The notes beneath the pieces were generated by a model. The model saw only the letters and a list, made by a program, of their open reading frames with translations. It was not told where the DNA came from and did not search any database. DNA of 21,399 bases, taken from the IMG/VR virus record IMGVR_UViG_3300043775_004952, positions 1-21,399 of that record; one strand, 5' to 3'. Origin of the DNA: a virus. Position 1 is the stretch's first letter, and every line of letters starts with the position of its first letter. Shown piece by piece: positions 5,098 through 12,529 of the stretch. Both the position numbers and the translations under genes were made by a program.

Positions 5098-7118
5098 CCA
5101 TGGCGACGCCCCCTCCAAAGGCGGGTTGCTTTGTCGAAAACAAGCGGTGAACCGCTCTTCATGTTAGCAAGGCAGTAGAAGACGCGCTGGGCTTCCTTGA
5201 GCGTGCAGTCGCCATCAATCTCGGCGATCCGGTCGGAAATGTAAGCCAGCACGCCGGACTCCTGAGGGACGCGACCATTTGCCATCGGTGGCATGGTTTC
5301 GACTGCTTTGCCGAAGCGATCAGCCGTGCTGCCCATCTTGTAGGTTGCCTTCGCCTTCTCGCTCTTGGGGCTGCCCTGCGGAGCCTTGAGTGCCGCAGGA
5401 TCGGCGTTGCGGTCGGCGATGAAGATCGACTCACACCAGCGGACGACAAACGGCTTCACGGGCGGCAGGGCGCGCAGTGTGAGGTCGATGACATGGGCGT
5501 CGTCTTCCTCGTGAGGCGTCATCGTCAAGATCACGTCCGGGTCACGAGCGAAGACACCCGAGCCGCCGATCCGGTCGATCGATTCCTTGCCCGCCTGGTT
5601 GCCCTTGCTGAAGTGGGCACCGAAGACGGCGGCCGCACCGGATTTCAATGCCAGTTGCTCGACTTCATTGAGCAGGCTGGCGATGTCGCCGGCGTCGTTT
5701 TCATTGCGTGAACCAAGGCCCTTGTAGATCGGGTCGATCAAGATGAGCGAATACCCGGTGTCGCGGATACGCCCGAGGATCTTCGGGATGAGCGCGGAGA
5801 AGTCAGTGGCATGGCCGCGCAGGTTCCAGATGTCGAAGCCGGTGAAGTCGGAGATTTCCTTCGCCGCCGCAATCCGCGTGATCCGGTATTGAAGCGCGAA
5901 GGGTGGGAGCTCGAAGTTCAGATAGAGAGCCCTGCCACGGCGCGTCGGAAATCCCCACCAGGGTGAGCCGGTGGATACCGAGAGCATGAGGTCGATCAAC
6001 GACCAGCTCTTGCGCGCCTTGGACGGGCCGCCTAGCACCATCTTGGCACCCTGGTGGAGCACTCCATCGACGAGCTGTGGCGGTTCCGGCTCCGGCTGGC
6101 CCATAAATCCGTCACCAGGTAAAATGGGCGGCAGGTCGGAATTTGCGTGTGCCGCCTCCCATGCCGTCCACGACTCAGCACCGAATTCAACGGCCAACAA
6201 GCACTGGCGACGAACATTGTCGTCCACCGTGCGCCAGCCGTCAGGACAACGAGACAAGCGCGACGCATTACGGTTCTGCTTGTCCAGGTTGATGCCGGAG
6301 AACCAGCCCCAGATGACTTCGACGCGACGCTTGTATTCGGCCTCGTCCGGAGCATCGACCCGGATCCATGCGTGCAGGCTCTTGTTGCCCGAATCGATCA
6401 AGGCCGCGACCGGCATGCCGCTGGCGACGACCGCGTGGTATTGCTCTTCTTTCGGGATCTCCTTGCCGGCCTCGTCACGGTCGAACTCAACCAAGACATG
6501 GCGGAATGCGGTGACATCATCGTTCTTTGCGCCGCCCTTGGTCATCGGGTTGATCCGCAGGAATAGCCCGAGCTTGGTGCTGAAGACGCGATCAATGCCG
6601 CCCTTGGCCGCGACCTTGGATTTCCACTCGGAGGCCGTGAGCGTCACGCCACGGCGCGGCACGACACCACCTTCGTCGGACTCCGCAGCGGGTGCGATGG
6701 CGACGAATTCATCCGGCTGGAAACACGCATCAAGCAGACGAACAAAGCCGTCGTCGATGGTGACCGGCAGCGCCATCGTGGAACGGTCTCGATGAACGGG
6801 GACCGGTGACGGCCGTCGAGGTGGCGATGACATTTTCGGCATCGCTGGTGCCATGCCCGTGCCGAGCGGTTCCCGTGAATTGCGGGCATAGACGGAGCGG
6901 ATGGTCGTCCGTGCTTCGGCTTCGGTCAGCCCGTCGGCCAGTGCGCGGGCTAATAATTGACCTTCCGTTTCCTCCAGCGGGTGGCCGGCGTCGCGGAACT
7001 GACAGGTTGCATCGAAGAGTTCGGCATTGCGCATGCCCTCGCTCGCGCCGCGCTGAAGGTATTCCAGCGTGCGGCGTGGCAAGGTCATGGTTAGCCCAGG
7101 TGATCGGTATCGTGCCAT
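5091..7118 (-). CDS. Primase-helicase fusion (AEP primase plus RepA/AAA_25 ATPase)
   Basis: A protein of 675 residues. Residues about 22-78 resemble a PriCT-type helical domain. Residues about 205-300 look like an archaeo-eukaryotic-type primase core: VLVEFDRDE (209-216) with the catalytic acids, SGNKSLHAW (243-251) with the nucleotide-binding histidine, and ASRLSRCPDG (285-294). Residues about 350-560 form a RepA-like hexameric helicase ATPase with Walker A GGPSKARKS (363-371), Walker B LILIDP (458-463) and GAHFSKGN (500-507). A C-terminal domain (618-675) is duplicated in the 94-residue protein downstream. It should synthesise primers and unwind DNA at the element's own origin. Its start lies 5 bp after the helicase stop, so the two are probably co-transcribed. 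Domain calls are from motifs. Confidence 0.85.
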   Translation of the reverse strand: MARYRSPGLTMTLPRRTLEYLQRGASEGMRNAELFDATCQFRDAGHPLEETEGQLLARALADGLTEAEARTTIRSVYARNSREPLGTGMAPAMPKMSSPPRRPSPVPVHRDRSTMALPVTIDDGFVRLLDACFQPDEFVAIAPAAESDEGGVVPRRGVTLTASEWKSKVAAKGGIDRVFSTKLGLFLRINPMTKGGAKNDDVTAFRHVLVEFDRDEAGKEIPKEEQYHAVVASGMPVAALIDSGNKSLHAWIRVDAPDEAEYKRRVEVIWGWFSGINLDKQNRNASRLSRCPDGWRTVDDNVRRQCLLAVEFGAESWTAWEAAHANSDLPPILPGDGFMGQPEPEPPQLVDGVLHQGAKMVLGGPSKARKSWSLIDLMLSVSTGSPWWGFPTRRGRALYLNFELPPFALQYRITRIAAAKEISDFTGFDIWNLRGHATDFSALIPKILGRIRDTGYSLILIDPIYKGLGSRNENDAGDIASLLNEVEQLALKSGAAAVFGAHFSKGNQAGKESIDRIGGSGVFARDPDVILTMTPHEEDDAHVIDLTLRALPPVKPFVVRWCESIFIADRNADPAALKAPQGSPKSEKAKATYKMGSTADRFGKAVETMPPMANGRVPQESGVLAYISDRIAEIDGDCTLKEAQRVFYCLANMKSGSPLVFDKATRLWRGRRHGV

Positions 7119-7123
7119 GAGGG

Positions 7124-8626
7124 TCAGCGTTTGGAGAACTGGGTGTCGAGGAATGCCTTGGCTTCCTCAAAGGTGGCGATCTCCGGACGTTGATGGCCGT
7201 GGCGGCGCATCACGCGGACTTGTTTCGGCGTCGCCAGACCGAGCTTGCGACGAGTGATGAGGCGGTCGAGAATCAACGACGCGTGCCCCTTGGTCTTAAT
7301 GTTGATGACATCGAGGCCGAACTTATGCAGCACATCGAGCTGCTTGAACGTAGGCTCGGCGGCCTGCCATGCCATGGTCGGGACATAGTCGGCGAGCGCG
7401 GCTTCGTTGAGCGAGATGGCAAGCTCAATAGGATCAAGCACACTGCCGCTCCGAGTTTGGTTAGCCCGCAGCCGGTCGGTGAGTGATCGAGTGCGATCCG
7501 CATTTACTTCCTCGCGTGCTTCTTCGAGATCGCCCTCGCCACCGAGTTTCTCCGTGAGCGCCTTCGCGTCCGCATCATCTTCGGCGATCAGGTTCGCCGG
7601 TCGCATCAAGCTGTGTTCCTCCGACTGCCAGAGGAAATCTAGCACCAACAGGTGGTCCTTGCCGGGCCAGATCCGCGTCCCACGTCCGATGATCTGAGAA
7701 TACAGCGCACGCACCTTGGTGGGGCGCAGGCAGACGATACAATCAATCGACGGTTCGTCGTATCCTTCGGTGAGCAACATCGCATTGCAGAGGATGCGCG
7801 TCTCATCCCGCTTGAACCGTTCCAGCGTCGCCTTTCGCTCATTTGTCTGCCCGTCGATGTGCTCAGCCAACAACCCGCGCTCGCGGCAGATTTCTGCGAA
7901 GCGTTTCGACACCGCGATCAACGGCAGGAAGACGAGCGTCTTGCGGTGTCGATGTTCGACCAACACGTCGGCGATTTGTTCGAGATACGGTTCGAGTGCG
8001 TGGCCGAGATCGTCGGCACTAAAGTCGCCATGACTCGTCCGCACGCCGCGCAGGTCCATCCCCAGCGGAACGGTCTTCACCTTGATCGGTGCGAGCCATC
8101 CTTGATTGATAAGATCCAGCAAGGTCACCTCGCAGGCGATGTTCTCGAAGTATTTTCCGAGGTTCTTCTTGTCGCCTCTCTCCGGAGTCGCACTAACACC
8201 TAGCACCTTCGCATGATCGTGGAAATGACCGAGCGTGTTCTGGTAGCTATCCGATAAAACATGATGGCATTCATCGACGACCACGAGGCCGAAGTGATCC
8301 CGCGGCCACCGCTCACGGCGTTTCTCACGCATGAGCGTCTGGACGGAGGCGACGACGACCGGCGCATCAAGCGACGCCCGCTCACTACCCATCTCGACCT
8401 GCGCTTCGATACCGGTCGAGACGCGGAGCTTGTCCACCGCCTGGGTGATGAGTTCCTCGCGATGTGCGAGGATCAACGTGCGCCGGGGCTGATAGTCCTG
8501 TGCCAGTCGGCTGAAAATCACGGTCTTACCCGCACCGGTTGGCAGCACGCCGAGCTGACGGTCGAAATCTTCAAAGCCCTTGTGGATGTCCATCCGGGCT
8601 TTCATTTGGTAGGCACGAAGGCCCAT
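7124..8626 (-). CDS. SF2 DEAD/DEAH-box DNA helicase, phage type
   Basis: The ATG at 8624-8626 gives 500 residues. The longer frame from 8788 is rejected because its first 54 residues are proline- and serine-rich shadow of the upstream gene. SF2 motifs in order: LPTGAGKT (28-35, Walker A), TLILAHREEL (50-59), VVVDECHH (115-122, DECH box), GVSATPER (143-150), TLVFLPL (230-236), LLTEGYDEPSID (284-295) and SQIIGRGTR (310-318). This is the helicase type found in phage replication modules and type III restriction-like enzymes; with no nuclease domain attached, replication or recombination is the likely job. It begins 4 bp after the DUF669 gene stop. Structure and length look complete. Confidence 0.88.
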   Translation of the reverse strand: MGLRAYQMKARMDIHKGFEDFDRQLGVLPTGAGKTVIFSRLAQDYQPRRTLILAHREELITQAVDKLRVSTGIEAQVEMGSERASLDAPVVVASVQTLMREKRRERWPRDHFGLVVVDECHHVLSDSYQNTLGHFHDHAKVLGVSATPERGDKKNLGKYFENIACEVTLLDLINQGWLAPIKVKTVPLGMDLRGVRTSHGDFSADDLGHALEPYLEQIADVLVEHRHRKTLVFLPLIAVSKRFAEICRERGLLAEHIDGQTNERKATLERFKRDETRILCNAMLLTEGYDEPSIDCIVCLRPTKVRALYSQIIGRGTRIWPGKDHLLVLDFLWQSEEHSLMRPANLIAEDDADAKALTEKLGGEGDLEEAREEVNADRTRSLTDRLRANQTRSGSVLDPIELAISLNEAALADYVPTMAWQAAEPTFKQLDVLHKFGLDVINIKTKGHASLILDRLITRRKLGLATPKQVRVMRRHGHQRPEIATFEEAKAFLDTQFSKR

Positions 8627-8630
8627 TTTT

Positions 8631-9044
8631 TCAGAAGGGCTCGTTGTCACTACGGCGTGCGGGTTGGGGTTGAGCGGAGGGCTTGGTGGTGCCGACAATC
8701 CAGGCGACGACTTTGTTGCGCTTCTTGCCGTTGTATTCCTCAACGGTGAGGCGGGCGGTGCCGGTGCGGCCGATGACGTGATCGGCACTGATTTCGACGT
8801 CCTGATCGGGCTTCACGTCCTCGCCGGTGGCGGCGCGGAAGGAATCGATCTTCCAGAATGCGGTCGGGATGAAGACGAGGAAGTCGTAAAGATAGCTGCC
8901 AGCGGACGTCTTGAGCTTGAGCTCAATCATGTCGTGGCCGCCTTTGCTGATCGTTTCGATCGCATCAATAACTTCGACTTGGTAGTCGCCCGGTTCAACA
9001 AATTCAGGGCGTTCGCTTGGAGTGGATGATGTATAGGATGGCAT
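8631..9044 (-). CDS. DUF669-like single-strand DNA binding protein
   Basis: A protein of 137 residues with the layout of phage DUF669/OB-fold proteins: PGDYQVEVIDA near residue 18, HDMIELKLKT, a YDFLVFIPTAFWKIDSF segment, VIGRTGTARLTVEEYNGKKRNKV, then a flexible tail ending RRSDNEPF. DUF669 genes sit in phage replication operons beside AAA ATPase and helicase genes, exactly as here, and are thought to coat single-stranded DNA. The acidic tip ending in PF resembles the C-terminal peptide by which bacterial SSB recruits partner proteins. Spacing is 4 bp to both neighbours, so all three genes are one transcript. Family call from pattern and context. Confidence 0.72.
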   Translation of the reverse strand: MPSYTSSTPSERPEFVEPGDYQVEVIDAIETISKGGHDMIELKLKTSAGSYLYDFLVFIPTAFWKIDSFRAATGEDVKPDQDVEISADHVIGRTGTARLTVEEYNGKKRNKVVAWIVGTTKPSAQPQPARRSDNEPF

Positions 9045-9048
9045 GGTA

Positions 9049-10050
9049 TTAGTTCGGTTTGGTTTTGGTTTGTTTGAGATAGGTGGAGGGCGCGGCGTGC
9101 TTCACCGACTCCTCCGGAAATTGCTTTTCGCTGGACATCCGCTCGCTCCACAAATCGCGGAACTTGCTGGCTGGTAGATTTCCGTAGGCCGCGAGCACCG
9201 GGCCGAAGCCCATGCGCTGGATGTGGTGGCCGATCGTTTCGCAATCGACGAAATCACTGCCCTTGCGGGTGACGAGCTTCCAGCCGGGGACCTTGCCGCC
9301 GGTCTTGATTCGCTCGGTGGCAATCTTCTTGGCTCGTTCGTGCAAGCCCTCGATGAACGCACAAGCTGTCAGGAATCGGCCGAGCTTTTCCGGGTCGGCG
9401 AGCACCACGTCGAAATCGAAGCCGGGTTCCGTGACCGTCAGTGTTTCACCGACCATCGCCAACCGTGCCGGACAGGTATCCGCCTTGGCGCACCAACCGC
9501 AGTATTCACAGGGGTTGGGCTTTTTCGCCGGATCGTTGAACGATTTGACGACCTGATCGACGATGTCGTGCGCCTCCTCGTAGGTGAACTTGATCGTCTC
9601 GATTTCCCGCTGGTCGCAGAATAACAAGTGCGCCGTCCACTCGCCGGCAAAATGCGCGCCCATCAGGCCGAGGGCGTAGGCTGCCATTTGCTCGCGGTAG
9701 TTTCGGCGCGCCCCGGTCTTCAGGTCGAAGTGGGTGAGCCTGCTTGGGACGATGGCATCCGCGGTTCCTGTAAGATTGAGCATCTTCACCCGGCAGTCGT
9801 CCTCCCGGGCAAGCACTCGCTCGCGGCCGGAGATCGCCCGGACCATCGAGACTGACCACGCAACAGCGGCGATCTCGTCGGCCGTCAGTTTGTTGGCGAT
9901 CACCAAGCGTTCTTCGAGACCGAGCAGCTCGGCGCGGAACGCGGTGTCCAATAGCGTGCCACGCTCGGCAGCGGGGCCGGCCACGGGATTGCTCTCGTAA
10001 CACGGGCAAACCGCCAGCTTCGGCAGGTTGGAGGGACGAAGCGCACTCAT
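9049..10050 (-). CDS. DUF2800/Cas4-like PD-(D/E)XK nuclease with cysteine cluster
   Basis: The ATG at 10048-10050 gives 333 residues. It overlaps the upstream stop as ATGA (10047-10050) and has an AGGAGG about 7 nt upstream. Motifs are those of RecB/Cas4-type nucleases: AERGTLLD at 28-35, TGTADA at 94-99, DLKTG at 109-113 (catalytic Asp and Lys) and REQMAAYALGL at 119-129. Cysteines at 15/17 and at 181, 184, 187 and 193 (NPCEYCGWCAKADTC) can hold an iron-sulfur cluster, as in Cas4 and AddB. Such DUF2800 proteins are common in phage replication modules and probably resect DNA ends for recombination. Length and motifs look complete. It lies between the ATPase and the single-strand binding protein. 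Confidence 0.85.
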   Translation of the reverse strand: MSALRPSNLPKLAVCPCYESNPVAGPAAERGTLLDTAFRAELLGLEERLVIANKLTADEIAAVAWSVSMVRAISGRERVLAREDDCRVKMLNLTGTADAIVPSRLTHFDLKTGARRNYREQMAAYALGLMGAHFAGEWTAHLLFCDQREIETIKFTYEEAHDIVDQVVKSFNDPAKKPNPCEYCGWCAKADTCPARLAMVGETLTVTEPGFDFDVVLADPEKLGRFLTACAFIEGLHERAKKIATERIKTGGKVPGWKLVTRKGSDFVDCETIGHHIQRMGFGPVLAAYGNLPASKFRDLWSERMSSEKQFPEESVKHAAPSTYLKQTKTKPN

Positions 10051-11063
10051 ACAGCGCCCTCCTTTTGGTTCGCAGCAACCCACTCATTGACGGCGGCGAC
10101 GAAGCGATCCGGGTCAGAGAGCATCCGGGCGGCGTAGGCGGGATCCAGATTGTCGATGGATTCCAGCGGACCTTCCTGCGTGTAGGAGAGCTGGCCGCGG
10201 GCGACCAAGAAATCGACCACATTGGCCATGTCTGCCTTGCGCTGGAAGGCGGCGAAGACCCGGTCGGTCAACGACGGTGCCGGTTCTGATGCAGAAGCCG
10301 CCGCCGGGGCAGGGGATTTCGCATCACCGAACACCGGGCTCAAAGCCTCGATGGCGAACGGAAGTTTGTCAGCCAGTCCATGGCGGTTCTTCGCGTCGTA
10401 GGCCGCCGTGTGGGTGGCGAAGAGCACACGCTCCTTGCCGCCGACACCACGCATCTTGCCATTGTCCTTCTCCGCGACCTTGGTCACGTAGTTGGCGAAG
10501 AGCACGACGTCCGCCCATTCCTTGACCAGCGGGGCGACCTGCTTGCTCAGCTTCAGCTCGAAGCGGTCGTAGCTGCCGGCCTGGTCAGGAGCTTCGAATT
10601 TCTTCACCGTGGCGTGTGCCAGGAAAACAACGTGGATGCCGCGTGCCAGCAGGCCATCAAGCGAGTTGAGGAAGCGGGCGAACTCCTCGGTGAGCAGGAC
10701 CCAGCCTTTGCCGTAGCCAAAATCCTCGATGGAGTCCTTGTTCGACTTCCGGCACAGGTGCTCGGCGAGCCGCTTCTCCAGCCAGTCGGCCGTGTCGATC
10801 ACCAGTGTCTTGAACGGGTGATCCGCCTTGGCGAGCTGGGTGACGGTGGCGGTGATTTCCTCCCAAGTCGCGGCCGCATCGAGGCGGGCAACGTCGAGGT
10901 GGTGGGTGCCGCCCTCCGTATCGAGGAAGACGGGTTCGGGTGTCTGGCTGGCGAGCGTCGATTTCCCGACGCCTTCCGGTCCGTAGATGACGACCTTCTG
11001 AGGTCGGGTGATTTTGCCCCGGCGGATGGCCAGGGGACTGTTGGACTTGGTGTTGGTTTGCAT
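10047..11063 (-). CDS. AAA_24/Sak4-like recombination ATPase
   Basis: The ATG at 11061-11063 gives 338 residues; a TTG at 11087 is less likely. Motifs: VVIYGPEGVGKST (24-36, Walker A), PVFLDTEGG (44-52), TLVIDTADWLE (86-96, Walker B) and HVVFLAHAT (144-152). This is the phage nucleotide-binding/Sak4 type, a single-domain RecA-like ATPase that promotes single-strand annealing together with an SSB. The C-terminal 100 residues contain an Ala/Pro/Ser linker and a helical tail. It is the first gene of the leftward replication cluster, so the operators at 11110 and 11197 probably control it. It overlaps the nuclease gene by 4 bp. Confidence 0.85.
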   Translation of the reverse strand: MQTNTKSNSPLAIRRGKITRPQKVVIYGPEGVGKSTLASQTPEPVFLDTEGGTHHLDVARLDAAATWEEITATVTQLAKADHPFKTLVIDTADWLEKRLAEHLCRKSNKDSIEDFGYGKGWVLLTEEFARFLNSLDGLLARGIHVVFLAHATVKKFEAPDQAGSYDRFELKLSKQVAPLVKEWADVVLFANYVTKVAEKDNGKMRGVGGKERVLFATHTAAYDAKNRHGLADKLPFAIEALSPVFGDAKSPAPAAASASEPAPSLTDRVFAAFQRKADMANVVDFLVARGQLSYTQEGPLESIDNLDPAYAARMLSDPDRFVAAVNEWVAANQKEGAV

Positions 11064-11109
11064 CTGGCGAATGCGGCGGGGTGTCAATTGCCCGCCGTCA
11101 CCCCCATTG

Positions 11110-11125
11110 GTCGGACATGTCCGAC
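11110..11125. promoter_or_regulatory. Palindromic operator, copy 1
   Basis: GTCGGACATGTCCGAC is a perfect 16-bp palindrome. With the following TTT it is 19 bp identical to copy 2. It lies 47 bp upstream of the ATPase start codon, a good place for a dimeric repressor. The binding protein is unknown. Confidence 0.75.
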
Positions 11126-11147
11126 TTTGGGTCGCTGCATCGCTGAA

Positions 11148-11167
11148 TTCCCCGTAACTACGGGGAA
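11148..11167. promoter_or_regulatory. Hairpin between the two operators
   Basis: TTCCCCGTA (11148-11156), AC, TACGGGGAA (11159-11167) is a perfect 9/2/9 inverted repeat. A-rich then T-rich runs follow on the plus strand. It could be a further binding site or, read rightward, a terminator-like hairpin. Function is not determined. Confidence 0.5.
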
Positions 11168-11196
11168 AAATTTTCGTAGATTTTTTTCAAACCGGA

Positions 11197-11212
11197 GTCG
11201 GACATGTCCGAC
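11197..11212. promoter_or_regulatory. Palindromic operator, copy 2
   Basis: A second perfect GTCGGACATGTCCGAC, again followed by TTT. Here the palindrome extends one base on each side (A...T). It starts 87 bp from copy 1, about eight helical turns, which would suit a looped or cooperative repressor complex. Confidence 0.75.
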
Positions 11213-11478
11213 TTTCAGCCAAAATGGGACCACTGAGGGGCAGCCCTGTGGCAAAGAGTTTCAGCTTTCCGAACTATCCGAGTGCTCGTGAACAGAGGAT
11301 TTGACCGGGGTTTTACTTTTTTATTTTCCAAATAGTCAAAAGGTGTTCAAAAGAACTGCCCTAACCCAATTTGCATGCCAGCGATTCGCTCTACCCGTCT
11401 TGTCCGTCCCGGTGTTCTTTCAAACCTCAAGCCCTCCAGCATCCACTGTCTTCTATCTCCATTCTCAGCTTATTTTGC

Positions 11479-11493
11479 GGGGCGCGGCGCCCC
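11479..11493. promoter_or_regulatory. GC-rich palindrome in the leader of the rightward gene
   Basis: GGGGCGC-G-GCGCCCC is a perfect 7/1/7 inverted repeat followed by TTT. It lies 43 bp before the preferred ATG at 11537. It could be an attenuator or a binding site, and it argues against translation starting at 11375. Confidence 0.4.
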
Positions 11494-11536
11494 TTTGGAT
11501 GGGATCACAGAGCCTAGCCCTGCGCTCGATGAGGTG

Positions 11537-12529
11537 ATGGCGGTGCTTGCGTCTCCCACGGAGTCGACCCCACCGGAGCTGGTCGAGCGGCTGGAATTGC
11601 TGGATCTGATCGCGGACCCGACCAATGGCATTAGCTTCGAGGATGCCTACGATGGATTGGTCGCTTACTGGCTGGAACCGGACGATTCTGCCGAGGATCT
11701 CGCCGTGAAAATCCTACTGCACGCGCCGGATGTCGTGTGGCGCGAGTTCGATCGACGAGTTCTCCAAGTCCGGCGCTCGCTGGTTTCTTTCTCCCAAAAT
11801 CCTTCGCTTAAATTTCTCGCACCGGATGATCAACGGATTGCCCAGTTGGAAAAACTGATGAGCCCGTGGTTTTTGAAAAATGCCCGCTCGGGGAACTGCC
11901 GGGTCCACGTCCGACGGGAACGTGGAGGGGCGGCATTCGTCATCCGGCATGGCGACCTCCTCAAGCGGATTGGCGTGTATGACGAGGATGGACGCTCGTC
12001 ATCCAAGATCCTCAGACCGGAGCGGGTTGACGTCGCACATTTCCGCTATGCGACGGGGGAGTGGCAGATTTCCGGTATCGGTGGGAGGCTTCAGGAACTC
12101 TACCGACAGGCATTCGGCACGGCCTTCTATGGATCACCAAACGCGCTGGCGCATTCCAAGCGATACTCGCTTAAACCGCTTCGCGAAGGTCCATCCGTCC
12201 TTGTTTGCGACCCAAATTCCCAAATTCCTTTTGCCGAATTGGTAGCCCTGAAAATTGAGCTTCCGGGCGGACAACAGGTGCTTTTTAGTCGCGGAAATAT
12301 CTTCAACGCGCTTTCCGCCCTCAACGCGTCGATTCTCCAAGGCGCGGTTTTCCTGGAAGCACGCATCGATCTCAAAATCGCAGGGAAGCGCCGCCTGGTG
12401 CCCGTAGTGCTCAATCCGCTTCGGGACAAGATTTCCGGTCCGCACCTGCATGAAGCCATCGAGCCATGGCTCGCCGAACGTGAATTTTCCAACATCACCC
12501 ATGAAACCTTCCTTTTGGAAAGCGCTTGA
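11537..12529 (+). CDS. Unrecognised protein, first gene of overlapping pair
   Basis: I chose the ATG at 11537 (330 residues). The frame is open back to an ATG at 11375, but that part reads like non-coding sequence. The protein is soluble, with no signal peptide or membrane segment. Visible blocks include LVERLELLDLIADPTNGISFEDAYDGLVAYWL, broken by charged stretches; WREFDRRVLQVRRSLVSF; an unusually basic central part (CRVHVRRERGG); and a C-terminal region with GGQQVLFSRGNIFNAL and IDLKIAGKRRLVPVVLNPL. No catalytic signature is obvious and I do not recognise a family. It overlaps the next gene by 29 bp and diverges from the replication cluster. A regulator, or half of a two-protein complex with the next gene, are the plausible options. 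Confidence 0.6.
   Translation: MAVLASPTESTPPELVERLELLDLIADPTNGISFEDAYDGLVAYWLEPDDSAEDLAVKILLHAPDVVWREFDRRVLQVRRSLVSFSQNPSLKFLAPDDQRIAQLEKLMSPWFLKNARSGNCRVHVRRERGGAAFVIRHGDLLKRIGVYDEDGRSSSKILRPERVDVAHFRYATGEWQISGIGGRLQELYRQAFGTAFYGSPNALAHSKRYSLKPLREGPSVLVCDPNSQIPFAELVALKIELPGGQQVLFSRGNIFNALSALNASILQGAVFLEARIDLKIAGKRRLVPVVLNPLRDKISGPHLHEAIEPWLAEREFSNITHETFLLESA

Larger units (their letters stand above)
11064..11536. promoter_or_regulatory. Control region between divergent gene clusters
   Basis: About 470 bp without a convincing gene. It holds two copies of a 16-bp palindrome (11110 and 11197), a hairpin between them (11148-11167), A/T-rich runs at 11166-11190 and 11310-11345, and a GC-rich palindrome at 11479-11493. 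Both the leftward replication cluster and the rightward unknown gene pair start from here. The in-frame extension of the rightward gene to 11375 crosses the GC palindrome and has atypical codon use, so I treat that part as leader. Confidence 0.6.

Noticed and set aside
4856-5143. A 95-codon minus-strand frame across the palindrome region
   Set aside because: It overlaps both neighbouring genes and its FEP and MGSN motifs come directly from the DNA repeats. The palindromes explain the sequence better than coding does.
8627-8788. N-terminal extension of the SF2 helicase
   Set aside because: The added 54 residues are Pro/Ser/Ala-rich and lie wholly over the DUF669 gene; the helicase fold starts at the ATG at 8626.
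10380-11291. A 303-codon plus-strand frame opposite the ATPase gene
   Set aside because: It runs antisense to a clear Walker-motif ATPase and through the operator region, and matches no family.
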